Assembly: GCF_000217715.1 (NCBI RefSeq)
Contig: NC_015666.1
Location: forward strand, 2,678,270 to 2,742,269
Origin: Halopiger xanaduensis SH-6
GTDB lineage: Archaea; Halobacteriota; Halobacteria; Halobacteriales; Natrialbaceae
Length of the DNA stretch: 64,000 nucleotides
Direction: 5' to 3'
Shown: positions 57,357-64,000 of the stretch, piece after piece
How positions within the stretch are numbered: the first letter of the stretch is position 1
Layout: each line of letters starts with the position of its first letter
The notes under the pieces: generated by a model
Seen by the model: the letters and a program-made list of their open reading frames with translations, nothing else
Told to the model about the DNA's origin: nothing
Database searches by the model: none
Program-made: the position numbers and the translations under genes

Positions 57357-57366
57357 GCGTGCGTCT

Positions 57367-57498
57367 ATGACTGCCGACTCCACCGGCGACGAAGCCGAGG
57401 ACGAGGATGAGGACGAGCAAACGCAGTACGGCGGTACCGAGGACGAAGAACCGACGACGACGATCGACGAGGACGACGAAGACGAAGACGAAGAGTAG
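57367..57498 (+). CDS. 43-aa highly acidic micro-protein
   Basis: ATG 57367, 10 bp after the DUF892 stop, reads MTADSTGDEAEDEDEDEQTQ and ends DEDDEDEDEE-TAG. More than half of the residues are Asp or Glu, with a central QYGGT. Position and codon use (GAG/GAC/GAA) suit a translated haloarchaeal gene and not chance GC-rich sequence. It could be disordered charge padding or a partner of the ferritin-like protein. Confidence 0.55.
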   Translation: MTADSTGDEAEDEDEDEQTQYGGTEDEEPTTTIDEDDEDEDEE

Positions 57499-57604
57499 CT
57501 CTTCGCGATGACAGTTCGACGCTGGGAAGCCCGCCTCGAGCGGCGCTGATCGTCGGACTGCTGCATTGCAACCGCTTTTACTGTTCCGGTGCCTATCCGG
57601 TCGT

Positions 57605-58084
57605 GTGACAACCTCGATTCCGGACCGCGGCGACGACGCGTTTGCGATCCGCCCGGCGGAACGCGCGGACCTGCTCGCGGTCGTCCGCATCGAGAACGCG
57701 TCGTTTGCCCAGCCCTGGCCCTACGACGCCTTCGAGCGCTTCCTCGGCGAGCCCGGATTTCTCGTAGCCACCAAGGGGGACACTGAGGTCGTGGGCTACG
57801 TCATCTCGGACGTGTCCTCGACCTACGGACGGGAACTCGGCCACATCAAGGACGTCGCCGTCCACCCGGAGCACCGCGGCGACGGAGTCGGTTCCGCACT
57901 CCTCTCGCGATCGATCGCCGTCCTCGCATCCCGGGGAGCCGACTCGATCAAACTCGAGGTTCGCCGGACCAACGACGGTGCGAAGCGGCTCTACCGGGAG
58001 TTCGGCTTCGAGCCGCTGCGGCGCGTCCCCGACTATTACGAGGACGACGAGGACGCGATCATCATGATTCGGAAACTCGAGTGA
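57605..58084 (+). CDS. rimI: N-terminal acetyltransferase RimI
   Basis: 159-aa GNAT enzyme: FAIRPAERADLLAVVRIENASFAQPWPYDAFERFL, then the acetyl-CoA loop DVAVHPEHRGDGVGSALLSR and LEVRRTNDGAKRLYREFGFEPL. Archaeal RimI/Ard1 types acetylate protein N-termini. GTG 57605 is taken because cttttac (57576-57582) lies about 25 bp before it; an ATG at 57566 would lie before the TATA element. Confidence 0.88.
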   Translation: MTTSIPDRGDDAFAIRPAERADLLAVVRIENASFAQPWPYDAFERFLGEPGFLVATKGDTEVVGYVISDVSSTYGRELGHIKDVAVHPEHRGDGVGSALLSRSIAVLASRGADSIKLEVRRTNDGAKRLYREFGFEPLRRVPDYYEDDEDAIIMIRKLE

Positions 58085-58144
58085 CGAGCGCTGCTCGACG
58101 TCGCGAGTGACGTGCTTTTACTGTCGCCGGCCGTAGTCGCGGGT

Positions 58145-58639
58145 ATGGGATACGCCTGTCCGGTCTGCGACGCCGAGGAAGCCGACGCGAAACACCTCGC
58201 GAACCACCTCGCCATCACGGCCTCGCTCGGCCGCCAGGAGCACGAGGACTGGCTCGAGGAGCACGCGCCCGACTGGCCCGAGCGGAGCCCCGAGGAGTTA
58301 GGTGAAATCGTCAGCCGGCACGCCCCCGAGATCGAGACGCCGGAGTTCGAGGGCGGACCGCAGGGTCACGATCACGACCACGGGCACGGCCACGGCCAGC
58401 AGCCCGGCCGCCCCGCCCTCGAGAACGAACTCGCACGGCAGAGTCGCCAGCCCGGTCGCGGATCGCTGACCGCGGAAGCCGAGGGCGTCCTCGAGGAGGC
58501 GCGAGAGTTGACGCGGCAGATGCGCGAGTCCGACGGCGGGGCCGGCGAGTCCGCGTCCGAGGCCGCGGACGCTGACGGCGAGGGCGGTGACAGTGCGGCC
58601 GAGGACGCCGCGGACGAGACCGGAAACGAAAACGCGTAA
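58145..58639 (+). CDS. DUF5810-type zinc-finger protein
   Basis: 164 aa. MGYACPVCDAEEADAKHLANHLAIT is a C-x2-C ... H-x3-H zinc-finger. EHEDWLEEHAPDWPERSPEELGEIVSRHA follows, then a His-rich GHDHDHGHGHG segment (metal-binding-like) and a long acidic tail. I recall the family as DUF5810, always near DUF5809, which follows 25 bp later. Function unknown. Confidence 0.82.
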   Translation: MGYACPVCDAEEADAKHLANHLAITASLGRQEHEDWLEEHAPDWPERSPEELGEIVSRHAPEIETPEFEGGPQGHDHDHGHGHGQQPGRPALENELARQSRQPGRGSLTAEAEGVLEEARELTRQMRESDGGAGESASEAADADGEGGDSAAEDAADETGNENA

Positions 58640-58664
58640 CTGTTCGTCGGCCGATCGTTCGGGC

Positions 58665-59141
58665 ATGCACACTGTAGGGACGGTTGCGCCGACCTCGGCC
58701 GACGACGCGCGGCGACACTACGAGGACGTCGGTCCGGCGGCCCAGACGGTCGTCCGCGAAGTCGCCAAGGCGATGTCCTTCGACCGGGAGGAGTACGACG
58801 AGCGCGTCACGAGCGAGGTCGTCGAGACGGCCCACGACGCCCTGTTCGCGAGCCTGCTCGAGGTGCGGGTCGGCAGCCGCGAGGAGTTCGACGACTGGCG
58901 CGATTCCTACGCCGGCGACGTGACGACGGTCGGCCACGAGAACGCCGCTCGCGTCGTTTGGCACGCCGGACCGGAAGACGAGGCCGTCGCCGCTACCTTT
59001 CAGGAAAAGGAAGATGCGGCGATCGCGACGCTTCGTCGACAAGCGTTCGGACGGCTGTACCGAGAAATTGTGACGCCTGACGCCGCCACAGACGCGGACG
59101 TCGACGCTGACGCCGAGGGCGAGGGCGAGTCCGACGCCTAA
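58665..59141 (+). CDS. DUF5809-type protein
   Basis: 158 aa: HTVGTVAPTSADDARRHYEDVGPAAQTVVREVAKAMSFDREEYDERVTSEVVETAHDALF, an all-helical protein, with an acidic tail (DAATDADVDADAEGEGESDA). Directly downstream of the DUF5810 gene, 25 bp apart, as in other haloarchaea, so they are a probable functional pair. Confidence 0.8.
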   Translation: MHTVGTVAPTSADDARRHYEDVGPAAQTVVREVAKAMSFDREEYDERVTSEVVETAHDALFASLLEVRVGSREEFDDWRDSYAGDVTTVGHENAARVVWHAGPEDEAVAATFQEKEDAAIATLRRQAFGRLYREIVTPDAATDADVDADAEGEGESDA

Positions 59142-59199
59142 GGACTCGGCGAGTCGCGGAAGCAGCACCTATTCACCGCTCGAGACCGCACGGTCGACC

Positions 59200-59811
59200 A
59201 TGCCCGTACCCGACGACTGGACGCTGCGCGAGGAAACCACCGAGTACGAGACGCCCTGGTACGAGGGTGGCTACGACCGCTACGAGCAGCCGGACGACTC
59301 CGAAAAGCGCTACTACTGGGCCGATCTCCCGGACTCGGTCGTCATCGTGGCCCGCATCGACGGTACAGTTGCGGCGACCGTCGACGGACTCGACGACGAG
59401 TCGGACGGCGGAGCCAGCGCCGATAACGACCCCGAGGACCGGCTCCTCTTCGTCGAGCAGTTCCGGCCGACGATCCGCGAAACCCACCTCGAGCTCCCCG
59501 CCGGCATCGTCGAGGACGGCGAGTCGTTCACGGCGGCCGCCGAGCGCGAACTCGAGGAGGAGACCGGCTTCCGGCCGACGAGTACGGCGCTCTTACAGGA
59601 GTACGCCGTCGCGACCGGCGTGCTCCGGCACACCCGCGGGGTCGTCTACGCCGAGGGTCTCGAGCCCGGCGAGCGGGAACTCGACAGCAACGAGTTCCTC
59701 GAGGTGACGACCGTCCCGGTCGACGAGGCGCTCGAGCGCGCTCGCGAGCCGCCGGCCAACGACGCGACGATCGCGGCGCTGTTGCTCGCGGCCGAGGACG
59801 GGCTGCTATAG
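59200..59811 (+). CDS. NUDIX hydrolase
   Basis: 203 aa. The Nudix box spans residues 102-124: G-x5-E-x7-R-E-L-x-E-E-x-G-F (GIVEDGES...AERELEEETGF), complete. The surroundings FVEQFRPTIRETHLELPAG fit the ADP-ribose diphosphatase group. An unusual N-terminal extension (about 1-45, many Tyr/Glu) and an acidic insert DDESDGGASADNDPED precede the fold. ATP or NAD-type substrates are possible. Confidence 0.88.
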   Translation: MPVPDDWTLREETTEYETPWYEGGYDRYEQPDDSEKRYYWADLPDSVVIVARIDGTVAATVDGLDDESDGGASADNDPEDRLLFVEQFRPTIRETHLELPAGIVEDGESFTAAAERELEEETGFRPTSTALLQEYAVATGVLRHTRGVVYAEGLEPGERELDSNEFLEVTTVPVDEALERAREPPANDATIAALLLAAEDGLL

Positions 59812-60173
59812 CGGTCGGCTTTCCATCCGATCGATCGACCGTCGTTTTCCACGAAGCGCGTTTCGTCCCGGTACTCACCAGCCGATATTATTCAGTCGGC
59901 CGACAGTTTTAATCCGGCACGGGGGAAAGTATCGATGGCGAGGGATGGGGGTCCGCTGTCGTTGCCTGAATCCCATTCGACGCGAGACCGTTTCCTCGCC
60001 ACCGCCGACGGTTGCGTGTACCGTCGGACGATCGACGCACCACCGATTTCCCGATCACCGCGGGGCTCTCGCCGGCCTTCGGCCGGCACCGTCTGTATTC
60101 TATCGTTCGGTGAGGCGTCCGACATCGATCGCGACCCGTGGGCTTATTCGCGCTGCGTACAAAGACGCCGACG
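59812..60173 (+). other. Gap before rhodanese gene: TATA-like element and hairpin
   Basis: gttttaat (59906-59913) looks like a TATA box, about 25 bp before an ATG at 59935. The ORF from there overlaps the next gene and is not family-like. GCCGGCC (60071-60077) and GGCCGGC (60081-60087) form a perfect 7-bp hairpin with TTC loop. A small RNA from about 59935 to 60090 is possible. Confidence 0.3.
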
Positions 60174-60551
60174 ATGGACGGCGAAATCTCTCCCGACGAC
60201 GTCAAGGACCTCCTCGAGGCGGACGCCGACGTTCGGATCGTCGATATCCGCGACGAGAACAGCTTCGAGCACAGCCACATTCCGGGCAGCGAGAACGTCC
60301 CGTTCCACGAACTCACCAGCCGTATCGACGAGTTCGAGGATGCGGACCGCATCGTTACGGTCTGTCCTCACGGGAAGGCCAGCGTCCAGGCGGCGCAGTT
60401 GATCGGCTCCTACGAGGGGACCGCCGACGCCACCGTCGAGAGCATGGCGGGCGGCCTCGAGAAGTACGGAATGAAGTTCGGACTCGTCCGTGAAGATGGG
60501 GACGGGGACGGAGACGATGAGGAATCTGAGCCCGCCGAATCTCCCTTCTAA
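60174..60551 (+). CDS. Single-domain rhodanese-like protein
   Basis: 125 aa. MDGEISPDDVKDLLEADADVRIVDIRDENSFEHSHIPGSENVPFHEL is the domain start. The active-site loop is VCPHGKAS with Cys64, so it can carry sulfur or transfer it. Acidic tail (EDGDGDGDDEESEPAESPF). A TATA-like gcttatt lies at 60142-60148, about 26 bp upstream of the ATG. Confidence 0.9.
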   Translation: MDGEISPDDVKDLLEADADVRIVDIRDENSFEHSHIPGSENVPFHELTSRIDEFEDADRIVTVCPHGKASVQAAQLIGSYEGTADATVESMAGGLEKYGMKFGLVREDGDGDGDDEESEPAESPF

Positions 60552-60742
60552 CGTCGAGCGAGACGACGAAAACGGTATCCTCGGGGCATAACCCTCCGCT
60601 CGCGGTGCTCGGCTCGTTCGTCTCCAGTTCTCGCGACTCGAGCGGTCGACAGCCGCTCGGCTATCGGTGACGTCGAAACGGTGAAAAAGCCGATTCGGCC
60701 GGGCGGCCGTTCGTTCGGAAGTCGTCTCAGATCATCGCGGGC

Positions 60743-61036
60743 TCATGCGACGTTGAAGCCGCGGTCCCGAAGGAACTCTTCGATGCGGCCCGTGTGATTG
60801 CCCTGGAGTTCGATCTGGCCGTCTTCGACGGTGCCGCCGCAGGCGAATTTGGACTTGAGATCCGACGACAGACTGTCCAGATCGACGTCCTTCGGATCGA
60901 ATCCTTCGACGATCGTTACCTCTTTACCGTATCTGCGCTCGTCAATGCGGATGTTGAGTTGCTGTTGGCCCTTGGCTACGTCCTCGCAGACGCAGAGTTC
61001 CTCGGGCAGCCCGCACGTCGAGCAGACTTCCGACAT
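60743..61036 (-). CDS. Translation initiation factor aIF1 (SUI1 family)
   Basis: 97 aa. N-terminal zinc-finger-like C5-x2-C8 and C15-x-C17 ([15 protein letters not shown]), then the SUI1 fold ([20 protein letters not shown] ... [29 protein letters not shown]). SUI1 proteins check start-codon fidelity on the small subunit. The N-terminal zinc site is typical of archaeal members. Confidence 0.95.
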   Translation of the reverse strand: MSEVCSTCGLPEELCVCEDVAKGQQQLNIRIDERRYGKEVTIVEGFDPKDVDLDSLSSDLKSKFACGGTVEDGQIELQGNHTGRIEEFLRDRGFNVA

Positions 61037-61134
61037 TACGTTCCTTGCTACGAAATGGCCATATTAAACACTATCGGGACCCGTATGCCCTCCAGCGATC
61101 TTTTTTGAACGACCGACTATCGAAAACGCGTTCG

Positions 61135-63528
61135 TCAGCGATCACGGCCGATCACCGGCAGGCGTTCGCGGGCCAGGTCGTCGACGATTTCGATCGCCTC
61201 GTCGGCTTCCGCTCGGTCGACGCCACCGCCGTAAATCGCCTGTTCGTGCCACTCGAGCACCCGTTCCGTTCGCTCGTTGAGCGGGAGCGGAACCGCAGCA
61301 CTCGAGCCGCCCGCCGCTTCCCCCTCAGCGGTCGCCGCCAGCGCCGTGAGGTACTGCCGAGGAGATTCGCCGCGCCGGCGCGGCCGGTACTCGCGCGCGA
61401 GCAGTCGCTCGAGCCGGCGGAAGGCGCGCTCGGCGTCGCGGTCCGGTTCGCCGCGGCGGCCGTGCCAGTAGAGGCCGAGAGTGCGGCGGGCGCGCGTCGT
61501 GGCGTCGGTCCGGTGGACGACCGCGACGACACCGACCAGAAGAACGGCTGCGAGAAGCGCCGTCTCGCGGGTGATCGTGACGAGATCGCGAACAGCGGCG
61601 CCGGGATCGAGATCGTTACCCGCCGCTTCACCCGTGTCGTTCGCCGCGGCGGTTCCGCCGTCCGACGTTGCTGTACTGTTGTCCGATCTCGTCTCGGTGC
61701 CGTTCTCGGACTGTGAGGTCGACTGCGATTCGGACTCGCTGTCGTTCGTCGGGTCCTCGGCGGGTCCGTCGTTCGGCTCGCTTTCGTCGGTCTGTTCCGG
61801 GTCGTCGGACTGCGCCGGCTCGTCGTCGGTCGACGAGCTTTCTTCGTCCGTCGACGCGTCCGTCCCGGGCGCGTCCGCGTCGTCCTCGAGTTGGGACTGG
61901 TGGACGGTTTCGCGCTCGCTCGGCGGCGTCGGGTCGAACGGTACCCAGCCCTGTCCCGGGAAGTAGACCTCGACCCACGCGTGGGCGTTGACGCCGCGGA
62001 CGAGGTACTCGTCCTCGCCGACCTGCTCGCCGGTCGTGTAGCCGGTGACGTACCGCGCCGGAATCCCCTCGGTCCGCAGCATCTGGGTCATCGCCGTCGC
62101 GAAGTAGACGCAGTAGCCCTCGTCCATCTCGAGCAGGAACGACTCGGCGACGTCGCCCTCGGGCCGTTCGATGTCGAGCGAGTAGGACTTGGACGACCGA
62201 AGGTGGTTCTCGACGATGCGGGCCGTCTCGTACGGAGTAGTGGCGGATGCCGTTATCTCGGCCGTCCGCTCCTCGAACGTCGGCGACAGACTCTCCGGCG
62301 TCTGTAGGTAGTACTCTTCGACGTCGTCGGGGTAGTCGGTCCCGGCATCGTTGAGTTCGCCCGGGATCGGATCGGGGACCGCGCTCTCGACGGTGTAGCT
62401 GTCCCCCTCGAGCAGCGTCGTCTGCGGTCGCAGTTGGCCGTGGATGGAAGCCGTCGCGTACTCGGCGGCGCCGCCGTCGACCCCCACCGGCTGTGCGGCG
62501 GCGGGCATCACGCCGAGTTCCGTCTCCGCCGTGACGGTCTGGGTCACGGAATCGTGCTGGCCCGGCGGCGGGTCGAGCGCGGCGCCGCCCTCGAGGGGTT
62601 GATTCTGCCCGGTTCTGATCCACTCGTCGCCGGTGTAGCGGTCGTAGACGCCCGTTCGCCAGTAGGACGGCTGCTCCGATTCGACCCGGAAGCGGGCGTC
62701 CGGCGAGAGTTCGACCGCGCCGCCGATCTGGGATCGTTCCGCGGCCGAGTCGATCGTCCCCTCGAGGGTTCCCGCATTGCTGGTCTCGAGGCCGGCCGTC
62801 GCCGGGCTGGCCGGCCCGCCGGGGACGAACGTCACCGACAGCGAGAGGACGACGATCGCGGCGACCGTGACCGCGAGCAAGTCGATCTGTGCGACCGCAC
62901 CCGCGCCGCCCCGGCGCTCGAGTTCGCCGAAGCCGACCGCCCCGAGCGCGGCGATCGTGCCCAGCAGCGTCACCAGCGTCTCGGCGTCGCCGGTCAGAAC
63001 CAGAAAGAGCAGCGCGAAGCCGCCGGGGAGGACGCTCAGCCCGTACCGGCCGCGGACGGCGAGGTACCACGACAGGAAGACCGGCCCGGGCGCGAACCCG
63101 AGCGTCCAGACGCCCGCCTCGACCATCTGGAGCAACTCGAGGCCGGTCGCGAGCGTCACCACGTCCGCGATGATCGCGTCGGTCGCCGTCGTCACGACGC
63201 CGACGCCGACGCCGCTGGTCTCGAGGTAGTAGGCGAATCCGAGGCCGGCTGCGAGGAGCGCCGTCGCCGTCGCGGTTCGGGGACGGATCGTCCGCGCGAG
63301 GACGGTCGCCGCGACCAGCATCGTCCCGACGAGCAGGAGTAGCGATCGGGTGCCGCCGACGATGCGGGTCACGTCGTAGAGGACGGACAGGTACGACGCG
63401 GTCAGCAGCAACACGCAGCCGAGCGCGAGCAGGCGGAAGAGGCCGCCATCGGTGAGGTTGTCGATTCCGAACGCCCCGGCCGGATCGGCGGCCCGCGACC
63501 GCGACTGCGTCCGCGAATCCGCGCTCAT
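61135..63528 (-). CDS. Membrane transglutaminase-like protein (TgpA type)
   Basis: 797 aa. N-terminal membrane region with seven or eight hydrophobic segments (about 30-230). An extracellular transglutaminase-like domain follows with a Cys-His-Asp triad at C473 (DEGYCVYFATAM), H516 (NAHAWVEVYF) and D532 (FDPTPP). Then come a Ser/Asp/Glu-rich disordered segment (about 540-625), one more membrane helix, and a DUF4129-type end. It starts by overlapping the DUF58 gene by 4 bp (ATGA), a very common pairing. Role of the family: cell-surface protein processing, details unknown. Confidence 0.88.
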   Translation of the reverse strand: MSADSRTQSRSRAADPAGAFGIDNLTDGGLFRLLALGCVLLLTASYLSVLYDVTRIVGGTRSLLLLVGTMLVAATVLARTIRPRTATATALLAAGLGFAYYLETSGVGVGVVTTATDAIIADVVTLATGLELLQMVEAGVWTLGFAPGPVFLSWYLAVRGRYGLSVLPGGFALLFLVLTGDAETLVTLLGTIAALGAVGFGELERRGGAGAVAQIDLLAVTVAAIVVLSLSVTFVPGGPASPATAGLETSNAGTLEGTIDSAAERSQIGGAVELSPDARFRVESEQPSYWRTGVYDRYTGDEWIRTGQNQPLEGGAALDPPPGQHDSVTQTVTAETELGVMPAAAQPVGVDGGAAEYATASIHGQLRPQTTLLEGDSYTVESAVPDPIPGELNDAGTDYPDDVEEYYLQTPESLSPTFEERTAEITASATTPYETARIVENHLRSSKSYSLDIERPEGDVAESFLLEMDEGYCVYFATAMTQMLRTEGIPARYVTGYTTGEQVGEDEYLVRGVNAHAWVEVYFPGQGWVPFDPTPPSERETVHQSQLEDDADAPGTDASTDEESSSTDDEPAQSDDPEQTDESEPNDGPAEDPTNDSESESQSTSQSENGTETRSDNSTATSDGGTAAANDTGEAAGNDLDPGAAVRDLVTITRETALLAAVLLVGVVAVVHRTDATTRARRTLGLYWHGRRGEPDRDAERAFRRLERLLAREYRPRRRGESPRQYLTALAATAEGEAAGGSSAAVPLPLNERTERVLEWHEQAIYGGGVDRAEADEAIEIVDDLARERLPVIGRDR

Positions 63529-64000
63529 GCCATCACCGTCCCGCCGGCCCGCTCGCCGGTCGCCCGTCTCGTCGCATCGACGGCCGCGACGAGTCGTTCG
63601 AACGGCACTGCGCGCTCGTCGACGACGACGCGTACCCCGTCGCGGTCCGCCCTGACGAGGACGTCCGCACCGTCTCGCGTCCGGTCCTCGAGTTCGCCGG
63701 GCTCGACCGCGGCGAGCAACTCCAGCAGATCGCGCCGGTGCTGGCGCCCGACCGCCGGCCCCACCGCTTCGGTACCGACGGTCACGCCGACCGGCCGGTC
63801 GCGCTCGAGGAAGTGGGTCGCGAGACTTGCGACGGCCGTCGCGAGCTCGTCGCTCCGGCTCGGGCCCGGACCCGGCTCGCACTCGGCGGCGATCGAGAGC
63901 GCGCGCGCCTCGTCGGCGGTGGCGTACTCCGCGACGACGAGGTCGTCGTCCGGGCGCTTGGCGGCGGCTTTCCAGTGGACGTTCCGCAGCGAATCGCCGC
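63525..64000 (-). CDS. DUF58-domain protein, 5' end outside window
   Basis: The C-terminal 158 residues are seen, beginning at the edge with GDSLRNVHWKAAAKRPDDDLVVAEYA, the DUF58 hallmark. The rest is a helical region with SDELATAVASLATHFLERDRPVGVTV. Its TGA overlaps the transglutaminase ATG. These proteins with a MoxR-type ATPase are commonly clustered with transglutaminases. Confidence 0.85.
   Translation of the reverse strand, partial: GDSLRNVHWKAAAKRPDDDLVVAEYATADEARALSIAAECEPGPGPSRSDELATAVASLATHFLERDRPVGVTVGTEAVGPAVGRQHRRDLLELLAAVEPGELEDRTRDGADVLVRADRDGVRVVVDERAVPFERLVAAVDATRRATGERAGGTVMA

Overview
The window is high-GC, very acidic-proteome DNA from a halophilic archaeon (class Halobacteria). 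Supporting signs are the haloarchaeal 16S-tRNA-Ala-23S-5S operon, archaeal information genes (orc1/cdc6, gatE, srp19, gar1, eIF1-type factor), CetZ1, a PGF-CTERM anchor, Tat lipoproteins, HalOD1, dodecin with the halobacterial W36/Q55 pair, and mostly leaderless genes with a TATA element 25-35 bp before the start codon. Gene content fits the Natrialbaceae side of the group, but that is a guess. No CRISPR array, insertion sequence or prophage is visible; the region reads as ordinary chromosome.

Layout. 1-6.6 kb: end of cysS, a presenilin-like protease, srp19-gar1, and a divergent btuF / btuCD cobalamin-type importer. 6.6-8.1 kb: an iron-type solute-binding lipoprotein behind two DtxR-like boxes and a possible 39-aa leader peptide. 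8.1-15.5 kb: gatE, an Lrp regulator divergent from an EamA exporter, an MFS carrier, Tat lipoproteins and trmJ. 15.6-17.7 kb: a putative replication origin (pyrimidine tract, CTAG cluster, five ORB-like repeats in divergent orientation) next to orc1/cdc6. 17.7-20 kb: folP and mptE, two steps of pterin/folate synthesis, separated by an odd structured spacer. 20-28 kb: F420-type oxidoreductase, G-quadruplex tract, cetZ1, orphan oligopeptide-type binding protein, PAP2 phosphatase, photolyase, HalOD1 protein. 28-36 kb: a sugar ABC importer (binding protein, two permeases, MalK-like ATPase), a Gfo/Idh/MocA dehydrogenase and a TrmB regulator, all on the minus strand and probably one catabolic unit. 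36-48 kb: MscS channel, two Usp proteins, small zinc proteins, a class V aminotransferase, three membrane proteins, dodecin, an IscA-type protein, a soluble Htr transducer and hisD.

48-54.3 kb holds the rRNA operon with four candidate promoters, precursor-processing stems around 16S and 23S, and a terminator hairpin, followed by tRNA-Cys and tRNA-Lys. 54.7-64 kb: a DUF7119-type DNA-binding candidate, a DUF892 ferritin-like protein with a 43-aa acidic partner ORF, RimI, a DUF5810/DUF5809 pair, NUDIX, rhodanese, eIF1-type factor, and a transglutaminase overlapping a DUF58 gene that runs off the right edge.

The most interesting unexplained signals are the origin with its own repeat type, the iron-box/leader-ORF control region, the folP-mptE spacer, the G-quadruplex tract upstream of the oxidoreductase, and the acidic micro-ORF beside the ferritin-like gene.
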